Shown in pieces: positions 1 through 8,600 of a stretch of DNA of 64,000 nt (position 1 is the stretch's first letter; every line of letters begins with the position of its first letter). Source of the DNA: an uncultured Eubacteriales bacterium (lineage in GTDB: Bacteria; Bacillota; Clostridia; Oscillospirales; Oscillospiraceae); the NCBI GenBank assembly GCA_900546915.1, contig UREY01000008.1:1-64000 (forward strand), read 5' to 3'. Both the position numbers and the translations under genes were made by a program. Below the pieces are notes generated by a model, which saw nothing but the letters and a program-made list of their open reading frames with translations, ran no database searches and was not told where the DNA came from.

Positions 1-38
1 TGCGCGCCCGGCCTCGTGGGTATTTGGGGGAGGAGCAA

Positions 39-1283
39 TTACTTGGCAAAGACCCGCTTCAAGCGGCAGAACCGGGGCAGGCCGTCTTCCTTGGCCATGC
101 CGGTCTCGCCCTGGATGAGGGGCAGGCAGTAGTCGATGAAATCCTGGGTCACGCCGTTGCCGTCGGCGCTGATCCATTCCACGGGGACCTTTTTCTCGGT
201 GTTCGCCACCAAAGACAGGTCGAACAGCTGGGGACGGCACTGATACCCGTTTTCGTCTCTGGTGCAGGCAAAGCCCACCATCTTGTCGGTCTCCCCGGAG
301 ACGGCCGCCTCCACGGCGGTTTTGCCGGACAGGAAGGACTCGGCGATGTCCGTGCCGGAGGCGCAGTGGGCGGCGCAACGCTGCAGCAGGCTCAGCTCAA
401 TGGGGCGGACCTTGGCGCCGGTGGCGGCTTTTACCACGTCGGCCAGTCTGGCGGCCAGTCCGCCCAGCTGGGCGTGACCGAAGCCGTCGGTGCCGGAGGT
501 TTTGGCCTCGGAGACAAAGGTGCCGTCGGCATAATGGATGCCCTCGGATACGGCGACGATGCAGTTCTTCTTTTCCGCGTAGATCCGCTTCACGTCGGCA
601 ATGAAGGCGTCCATGTTGAAGTCCACCTCGGGCAGGTAAATGAGGTCGGGGCCTTCGCCCTTGACGCCGGCCAGGGCGGCGGCAGCTGTGAGCCAACCGG
701 CGTGACGGCCCATGCACTCGATGATGGTGACCATACCGGTGTCGTACACCCGGCAGTCCCGGGAGACCTCCATGACGGAGGTGGCGATATATTTGGCGGC
801 GGAGGCGAAGCCGGGGCAGTGGTCCGTACCGGCCAGGTCGTTGTCAATGGTTTTGGGAACGCCCATGACGCGGCACTCGTAGCCCACCCGGTTCATATAC
901 TTGGAAATTTTGTTGCAGGTGTCCATGGAGTCGTTGCCGCCGTTGTAGAAGAAATAGCGGACGTTGTACTTTTGGAAGATTTCCAGAATGCGCTTATAAT
1001 CGGTGTCGTCCACATCCGGGTCGGCAATCTTGTACCGGCAGGAGCCCAGGGCGGAGGAGGGGGTATAGAGCAGGTGCTCCAGCTCCTTCGGGTCCTCCTC
1101 GTCCATGATCATCAGCTGATCGTTCAGCACGCCCTTGATGCCGTGGAAGGCGCCGTAAACCTTGGTGATGTTTTCGTTTTCCAGAGCGGTCCGGATGACG
1201 CCGTAGGCGCTGGCATTGATGACGGCGGAAGGACCGCCGGATTGGCCGATGATGACGGAACCGGTCAAAGCTTTGGTAGACAT
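39..1283 (-). CDS. pfp: 6-phosphofructokinase, probably pyrophosphate-dependent
   Basis: A 414-residue protein of the phosphofructokinase A family, acting in cytoplasmic glycolysis to phosphorylate fructose 6-phosphate. The N-terminus shows the nucleotide/phosphate loop IGQSGGPSAVINAS. GGNDSMDTCNK (about 115-125) and the catalytic loop PKTIDNDL follow. An Asn/Asp where ATP enzymes have Gly in the GGxxS motif, and the long insertions, match the PPi-using (reversible) branch, so pyrophosphate is the likely donor; this is family knowledge, not shown here. The ATG is preceded by GGAGG. It is divergent from the class II aldolase, the next glycolytic step, with both promoters in the gap. Confidence 0.9.
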   Translation of the reverse strand: MSTKALTGSVIIGQSGGPSAVINASAYGVIRTALENENITKVYGAFHGIKGVLNDQLMIMDEEDPKELEHLLYTPSSALGSCRYKIADPDVDDTDYKRILEIFQKYNVRYFFYNGGNDSMDTCNKISKYMNRVGYECRVMGVPKTIDNDLAGTDHCPGFASAAKYIATSVMEVSRDCRVYDTGMVTIIECMGRHAGWLTAAAALAGVKGEGPDLIYLPEVDFNMDAFIADVKRIYAEKKNCIVAVSEGIHYADGTFVSEAKTSGTDGFGHAQLGGLAARLADVVKAATGAKVRPIELSLLQRCAAHCASGTDIAESFLSGKTAVEAAVSGETDKMVGFACTRDENGYQCRPQLFDLSLVANTEKKVPVEWISADGNGVTQDFIDYCLPLIQGETGMAKEDGLPRFCRLKRVFAK

Positions 1284-1362
1284 TTATATTACCTCCAGGA
1301 AAAATATAAAAAATTTAGACAGATTGTACAAGATGCCCCTGCGTTTGGGCATATACGTAGAA

Positions 1363-1391
1363 ATGATAGCACAAAATGCCCCGAATGGCAA
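1363..1391 (-). promoter_or_regulatory. Probable promoter of pfp
   Basis: On the minus strand TTGCCA (1391-1386) and TATCAT (1368-1363) are 17 bp apart, giving a leader of about 75 nt before the pfp ATG. A closer TTGTAC/TATATT pair exists, but it would place the start point on top of the ribosome site and is less likely. Confidence 0.5.
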
Positions 1392-1400
1392 ATAAAATAA

Positions 1401-1428
1401 TTGAAATTGGGCGCATTTGTGATATAAT
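1401..1428 (+). promoter_or_regulatory. Promoter of fba
   Basis: TTGAAA (1401-1406) and a perfect TATAAT (1423-1428) with a 16-bp spacer lie about 50 bp before the fba start codon. Confidence 0.7.
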
Positions 1429-1479
1429 GTCTTTAGAAAACAGGCGGATGTCCGCCGGAATCGAGAAGGAGTGTTTACA

Positions 1480-2418
1480 ATGCCTCTGGTAACTTCTAAG
1501 GAAATGTTTCAGAAAGCTTATGACGGCGGCTATGCCATAGGCGCTTTCAATGTCAACAATATGGAAATCGTGCAGGGCATCACGGAAGCCTGCCGGGAGG
1601 AGAAGGCCCCGGTCATCCTGCAGGTCTCCAAGGGCGCCCGGGCTTATGCCAACCACACATACCTGGTCAAGCTGGTCGAGGCGGCGGTGCTGGAGTGCCC
1701 CGAAATTCCCATCGTCCTGCACCTGGACCACGGCCCCGACTTTGAGACCTGCAAATCCTGCATTGACGGCGGCTTTACCTCCGTCATGATCGACGCCTCT
1801 TCCAAGCCCTTCGCCGAAAACATCGAGATCACCAAGAAGGTGGTGGAGTATGCCCACGACCACGGCGTGGTGGTGGAGGCCGAGCTGGGCACCCTGGCCG
1901 GTATCGAGGACGATGTGAAGGTCTCTGCGGAGGATTCCTCCTATACCCGCCCCGAGGAAGTGGAGGAGTTCGTCTCCAAGACCGGCTGCGACTCCCTGGC
2001 CATTGCCATCGGCACCTCCCACGGCGCTTACAAGTTTAAGCCCGGGACCAAGCCCCAGCTGCGTTTCGACGTGCTGGAGGAGGTTTCCAAGCGGCTGCCC
2101 GGATTCCCCATTGTGCTCCACGGCTCCTCCTCTGTGCCGCAGAATTATGTAGAGATGATCAATGCCCACGGCGGCAAGATGCCCGGCGCCATCGGCGTGC
2201 CCGAGGATCAGCTGCGCCATGCTGCCGAGCTGTCTGTCTGCAAGATCAACATCGACTCCGACCTGCGTCTGGCGATGACCGGGACCATTCGGGAGTTCTT
2301 CGATGCGCATCCGGACAAGTTTGACCCCCGGGAGTACCTGAAGCCCGCCCGCGCCAACATCAAGGAACTGGTGCGCCACAAGCTGGTGAACGTTCTGGGC
2401 TGCGCCGGAAAGGCCTGA
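1480..2418 (+). CDS. fba: Class II fructose-1,6-bisphosphate aldolase
   Basis: A 312-residue zinc-dependent aldolase that cleaves fructose 1,6-bisphosphate to dihydroxyacetone phosphate and glyceraldehyde 3-phosphate. Visible family motifs are AFNVNN near the start, the metal-site segment LHLDHGPD, VEAELGTLAG, IGTSHGAYKFKPG and LHGSSSVPQ, then KINIDSDLR near the C-terminus. The ATG at 1480 has AGAAGGAG 9 bp upstream; a longer reading from a GTG at 1471 would start inside that ribosome site. It is transcribed away from pfp and ends at a strong hairpin terminator. The length is usual for the family. Confidence 0.95.
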   Translation: MPLVTSKEMFQKAYDGGYAIGAFNVNNMEIVQGITEACREEKAPVILQVSKGARAYANHTYLVKLVEAAVLECPEIPIVLHLDHGPDFETCKSCIDGGFTSVMIDASSKPFAENIEITKKVVEYAHDHGVVVEAELGTLAGIEDDVKVSAEDSSYTRPEEVEEFVSKTGCDSLAIAIGTSHGAYKFKPGTKPQLRFDVLEEVSKRLPGFPIVLHGSSSVPQNYVEMINAHGGKMPGAIGVPEDQLRHAAELSVCKINIDSDLRLAMTGTIREFFDAHPDKFDPREYLKPARANIKELVRHKLVNVLGCAGKA

Positions 2419-2448
2419 TTGTCTCCTCCCGGTTCTATTTCATGCTGA

Positions 2449-2487
2449 AAAACGGCCGTCTCAACACCGCGTTGAGACGGCCGTTTT
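2449..2487 (+). terminator. Terminator after fba
   Basis: A perfect 17-bp stem (2449-2465 with 2471-2487) with a 5-nt loop. The arms begin with AAAA and end with TTTT, so it can work for both strands. Confidence 0.85.
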
Positions 2488-2587
2488 GTATCCCCACAGG
2501 CAACCGGCGGAAGGAAAGCGCCCAAGCTCCTCCGCCGGAAATCTCTCTGCAGGGGCGTCGAAGGGGAAACGCAGGCCGGGAAGCTGC

Positions 2588-2613
2588 CGTTGGCCGGCTT
2601 TCACCGGCCAACG
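2588..2613 (-). terminator. Hairpin after the giant protease gene
   Basis: A perfect 10-bp GC-rich inverted repeat (CGTTGGCCGG / CCGGCCAACG) lies 20 bp beyond the protease stop codon. It has no T-tract, so it may act only as a 3'-end stabiliser; the bidirectional fba hairpin lies further on. Confidence 0.4.
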
Positions 2614-2633
2614 GGTGGGAAGATACAGGGAAG

Positions 2634-5600
2634 CTAGAAATTTTGGTCCAGGATCGTCAGCAGCTTGGCCATTTGCGCCCGGGTCAGTTCGGCGCGGGGA
2701 TACAGCTTTCCGTCCTCATAGCCTTGGAAGAAGTCCTCGGCCACGGCCCAGGCGACGGCAGCTTCGGCATAGGGGGAGATCCGACCGGCATCGGCGAAGC
2801 CGGATAAGCTGCCGCCCGGAGCGGGAGTTCGGCCCAGATACCCGGTTACATACCGGTACAGGAAGGCGGCGGCCTGCTCCCGGGTGACCGGACGCTCCGG
2901 TCCGAAGGTTGTCTGTGTGACGCCCTTTGCAATGCCGTTGGCCTGGGCCCAGGCGACGGCGGCTTCGTAGTAGGCGCCCTCCCGCAGGTCTGTAAAGGCG
3001 GCATCCTGCTCTACCTCCGGCGAGCCTGCCAAACGGTATAGGGTGGTCACCAGCATCCCCCGGGTGAGCGTTCCTTCCGGACGGAACCGTCCGTTGCCCA
3101 CCCCCTGCATCAGGCCTTTTTCGATCGCGTAGTCGGTGTATGCATGGTACCAGCGGCCGGTATCCAGATCGGAGAAGGCCTTGGAGGGGCAGTTCTCGCT
3201 GTTGGCCGGGATGACTCGGGTTTCCGTCGCCTCGCACCGGCTGCAGCTGCGGATTTCCTGCCCGTCCCGGAAGCAATCGGCTGAGCGTACCGTTTCCCAG
3301 CTGCCGAAATCGTGACCGAGCGCTTCTACGGTCTCGGTATAGCTGTGACCGCATTTTTGACAGGTGTAGGTCCGGGCGCCCGGCTCGGTACAGGTGGGCT
3401 CTCGGCTCTCCGTCAACTGGTAACGGTGCCCGCCGTCCTCGTGGGTCAGGGAAATTTCCTCCGTCTCGCTCAGGGACAGGGCGGTGTTTCTCTGGAGCGT
3501 CGTGACTTGCAGGGTGGTATCTACAAATTCTCCCTGGTAGGAAAAGCGGATTGCGGAAAGGGGAGCGTCGGCCGGGATGGCAGCGGCTGAGGCGTAGGCG
3601 AATACGATCTGCCCGGCGTCTTCGTCCACGCGGACGGCGGTATGCGCCAGAGCGGTGTCCGTACCGGCGTAGGACAGAATCTGCGGGTCATAGCGGATTT
3701 CCAGCAGGCCGTTGGTCACATCCCGGGTTTCCGTCAGGGTCAGCCGGACCGTCCCGTCTCCGCTTTCCGCGTCCCCGGCCGACGCCTCCGGGGAGACGCG
3801 AAGGGCGTTGAGCGAGCCGCCCGCTTCTCCCGTGGCGTTGCTGGAAGCGGTGTCGGCGGTCGGCTCCGTCATGGGCGCTTCCACGCCGCTGTCCTGGGAG
3901 AAGGAGACGGGGGTCGAGCAGACCCGGTCGGTTCCCTCGCGAATGGTGAAGATGATGGAACTCTCCGGCGGGTTGGTGGCGACGTACGGGGCGGAGATGG
4001 CTGTGGCATCGCCCACGTTGCCCAGTTTTCCAATGGAGAGCGTCTCTTCCTGGAGATCGATGTAGTATAGCTCGGCGGCGCCGTCGGAGTAAGCGACGAT
4101 CAGGCCCTCATGGACGCCGTCGTTGACGTAGGTCATGGACAGGCCCTTGTCGTTGGAGAATTTCTTTCCAACATTTCCCAGGGTTTTCTGCCGCAGGGTG
4201 TAGCCCACCCGTTCCTCGGAGGCCACATAGGTGCCGTAGATTTCCAGCATGGCCAGGGTGCCGTCGGCGCAGAGGACCATATAATCCTGAGCCGGCCATT
4301 TCTCCCGGTATGTGGTGGTTCCCAGGAAGGCGATTGCCGCGGCATCCGGGTATTTTCTGGCGAAGTCAAAGGAGGGAACGGTTACGGTGCCGGATTCGTA
4401 ATTGGTGAGATAAACCAGGCTGCGGGCGTTGGAGATGAACAGCGGGCCGCCGAATGCGGTTACCGTAATGGGATTTTTGTCGCTGTCGGTGCCCTCCAGC
4501 TCCATGGCGGGCGCGGCAGCCACGTCCAGGAAGCTGTAGCTGACGGAGCATTTGGCGCCCAGGGTGGATCGGAATCCGTCCTCGGGATCCACCAGATAGA
4601 TGTTGCACATATCCGAATAGTCGCCGTCAATGCCGTAGATTTTGCCTTCATGATAGCCGCCGGCGGCCAGCTGCACATCGGTGTCGGCAAGGACCTGGTA
4701 AGCCTCCGGCTCAGCGGTGGGAACGGATACCCAATGGGAACCGGTCTCGTCGGTAATCTGCGCGTTAACGGTTGTGGAGATGTGCAGAAGGGGCTTTACC
4801 GTCACCGTACTGGAGGCGGAGGCGGGATTTCCCGCGCCGTCTTTCGCCACAGAGGTGGCCGTAATGACGGCGGTACCGGCCTGCACGCCGGTGACCTTGC
4901 CGTTGGAATCCACGGTGGCCACCGAGGGATCGCTGGAGCTCCAGGTCACTTCCGCGTCGTAGGTGGCGGGCAGAACCTTTGCATTCAGCTGCAGCGTGTC
5001 CTTTTCGTAAATGGCCCCATGGGCGGGCTTCAGCCGTACGGTCAGCTCGGTCACGCGAGTGTATTGGTACAAGCATACCACCGGCCAGGCGCCGTCTCCA
5101 AAGGACCCCAGCTGGGTGGGAATGCGCCGCTCCGGGTCTATGGCGTACAGCTGCGCCGAGGTGCCCTCTGTGTAGGAGGCCAGAAGAAGGTATCCGGTTT
5201 GGCTGTCATAGAGCATGGAGGCATAGCAGCCGCCGGTCACATCGGAGACATTGCCCAAGTCCAAGCCTGTGGCGCCCAGCTCCGTCCGTGCCAGGGTGTA
5301 GCTTTTGCCGTCGTCCTCGGTATAGATGACAAATTGCCAGAGTTTCCCGCTTTCTGTCAGCACATAGTAGAAGGCGGCGGGATAGGTTTGCTTATACAGG
5401 CCGCTTTCGATGTAGGCGATGGCGGCCATAGGATCCGCCGAGTAGTAGGAGCTCAGGGTGAAGTAGCTGAGCGTTCCCTCCTCCGGATAGAGCATTTCCA
5501 CCTTTGTGCCGCCGTCGCACAGGCCGATGAGACGGCCGAAATAACCGCCCTCCACGGCAGGCGCGGGCGCTGCGTCGGACCAGATCCAGCTTTCGGAAAT

Positions 5601-8600
5601 GGCGCCCAGGCTGGTGGTCTCAAAGGTGTCCGGATCGATTCCGTACAGCTGCTTGCCGTCGTGGGCATAGATCATGCCGTCCAACGCAGCGCCGCCGTAA
5701 TAGCTGTTTTGGGCATCCGCCACAGAGGTCCAGGCGGAGGGCGCGCCGGTGGAAAACTCCGCCCAGTGGGTGTTGCCCTCTGCATCGTAAATAAGACCGC
5801 TCAAGGCCAGGGGGTCCAGCTGCTGCACCGTGACCGTACAGCAGACGCTTAGGTTCGGCGCGGCGTTGGTGGTGGCGGTGACCACGGCCCGGCCCGCATC
5901 CAGGGCCTGGAGACGGCCGCCGTCTACCGATACAACGTCGGCGTCGCTGGTCGTCCAGGTGACGGACTTGTCCGACAGGTTCCAGGGATAGACGGCTGTG
6001 GAAAGGGTGTATTCGGCGCCCTGAAGCAGGGTCAGCTGGTCTTCGCTGATGGTTATGCGATCGGCGGTGTCGGTGGGGTGAATATAGCTGTTGCCGGAGG
6101 GGACGATGTACAGGCCGGTGGTCTGCACGTACATCCGAGAGGCGGCCGCCGCATATTTTCCCAGGTAGTAGTCGGGGTTGGTTTTCTGGGCCCGGCCGGT
6201 CTCCAGGTCGAAGAACAGCAGGTAATTGGACTGAGAGTTGGCGGAATAGGCGTTGGCCCAGTAGAGAATATCTTGGTCGTGGTCCCAGGCCAGAGTGCCG
6301 GATTTGCAGGTGAAACCGGCGGAGGCGGACTTGTCGTTGACCATGGGAGCCAGATCGGTCACGGCGCCCTCCTGAATATCCCCGGCGGACCAGCGGTAGA
6401 GGAAGGTTCTGGAGGCGGTTGTGGAATAGTTGACCGAATAGAAGCGACCGGCGTCGTCAATGGCCAGGCTGACCAGTTTCAAATAGGAGGCGGAGGTGGT
6501 GGAGGGATTGGTCACCGATACCGTAAAGGCCTTCTCCAGAACGCCGGTGAGGAGGTCTACGGTATAGACGGTGTTGTCTTCGCCCAGGGCGTACAGCTGC
6601 CCGTCGCCGTAGTGAAACGCCATATCCAGGATGACGAGACCGTCGCCGATTTCGCCCACCTCGGTATAATCCGACCACTGCCCCTGGGGAGCGGCGTACA
6701 GGAAGCCGTCGTCCGCCGCCATGTATACGTAGCCGTCCACATATTCCGCTGCGGTGACGGTGATGTCCATGGAATCCAGATTGGTGGTGCCGTCATATTC
6801 TGTTTCGCTCTGATAGCAGACGGTTTCCGGATCCAGCTCCATCCAGCGGATGCCGCCGCCGCGGTATTTCTCTGTGGCGGTGAAGCCGTAGATCCTTCCG
6901 GTGTAGTCCTCGGGCTCGCCGCCGTAGGGCACGGTGTAAAGGGACTCATTACCGGCGTAGTCGGCCACCCGCACCATACACGACGGACCGATCTTCAATT
7001 GGGACAGATCGAGGGTGACGCTGGCGGGCTGTCCCGCTTCCGACTGCTCCAGGGCGGAGGAGGCCAGGATCTCCGAGCCGGAGGCATTGAGGACCTGTAC
7101 CACGGCAACGTATTGATTGTCCTGAGCCGTCACCGTCAGATTGCCGGTGCGCAGATCCTTGGACAGGGCGGTGACCGTGGGCGCGGTATCGTCTACCGTC
7201 ATCGTGGTGGTCAGGACGGCGCCTTTGCCCAGCTTGTCCTCCTCCATCAGGGCGACGACGTCCGCGCCGGTCAGATCACCGGCCGTCTCGTAGAATTCCG
7301 GCACGGCGGCGATGTGCACGGAGATGACGTCTCCCTCCTTCACGCCCAGAGAAGAGACCTTTCGGTTCATGGTGTAAGTACCGACTGTGTCCATCCACAC
7401 CTGGCTGTTGGTGTGGTAGTAGGCGCTGCCTGCCTGCGTGGCCACATTGCCGGTGTACAGCACGTCGCCGTCCTGATTGGTGATTACCGCAGTCAGAGCG
7501 GCGGCGTTCCGGATTAGGGAGACCCGGTATTGATACAGGGTGTCGCTGGACCGGACGGCGGCCTTGCCTTCCGGGTAGGTCTCCTCCAGAAGGTAGGGAT
7601 TGCCCACCTGATAATAGGCGTTGGAATCGGACCGGTGCTTGATGATCAGGTTGTTGGTCTGAGCATAGCCCAGGTAGGGCGCCGTGGTGTCGCCGTACAG
7701 GTAGCTTGTATAGGTGATCCGGTCGTACATGGACGGGTCGGACCAGTTGCCGTAGAAGCCCAGCACGGGGATGGAATGGACGGGCGCGGTCTCCCCTTCG
7801 GCGGTGGCCACCGGCTCCACATAGAGATAGCCCTCCAGATAGGCGCCGTTTTCGTACTGCCGGTCCAGACTGGACTTCACCGCCTCAGGCAGGACAATCT
7901 CTGCGGTGATGTGGACGCTGCCGCCGGCCGGGATCTGAATCTGCCGGGTTTCCAGGGCGTCCAACACGCAATAGGCGTCATAGGTGGTGATGCGGCCGTC
8001 GCCGTCCACATCTGCCTGGGGGTCGATTTGCGACAGCAAACCGGCGGTGTAATCCAGAATCCGCTGGGCATCGTCGGCGTCGGTATCGCCGTCGCCGTCT
8101 AAGTCGCAGACCGGCTTGGCGGTGGGCACGAAGGGTTCTCCGTCCACCAGGTAACGGACCTGTGCAGCCAGAGGCGTGGTCTGGGTGTGCAGGTAGGCGA
8201 TGCCGTCTTGGGTGAATTGATCCTGGGTGAAGAAATCTGCCGAGAGGGTATAGCCCTGCGCTTCCTGCGTCAGATTGTGCAGGGCGAAGGAAACGCGGTA
8301 GCTTCCGGTGCGCTGGGGATCGTCTCCCAGCTCCGCTTTGACCTTCCCGTCGGAGGCCGAGACGGTGGCGCTGTCGTCCATTTTAATGTAGATGTTGGAG
8401 GAAATGGCGGCCCCAATGTTGGCCAGACCGGCTCCCTGCTTCAGGATGGACCAGTAATTTCCTCCGGCGGCTTCCTCCCGGAGCGGTACGGCGGTGGACA
8501 TCAGCAGGCTTTGGGCCAGCTGTCTGGGCGTCAAGCCGGTCTGCTCCGCCAGGTTGTTTTCCCGGATGTACTCCGCCGCCAGGGCGACCATACCGGCCAC

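Noticed and set aside
4110..5852. A 580-codon open frame on the plus strand opposite the protease gene, and several others of 300-480 codons there
   Set aside because: Composition is Gly/His/Val-rich antisense of a GC-rich gene, with no ribosome site or recognisable domain; the minus-strand frame has clear protease, Ig-like and SLH motifs.
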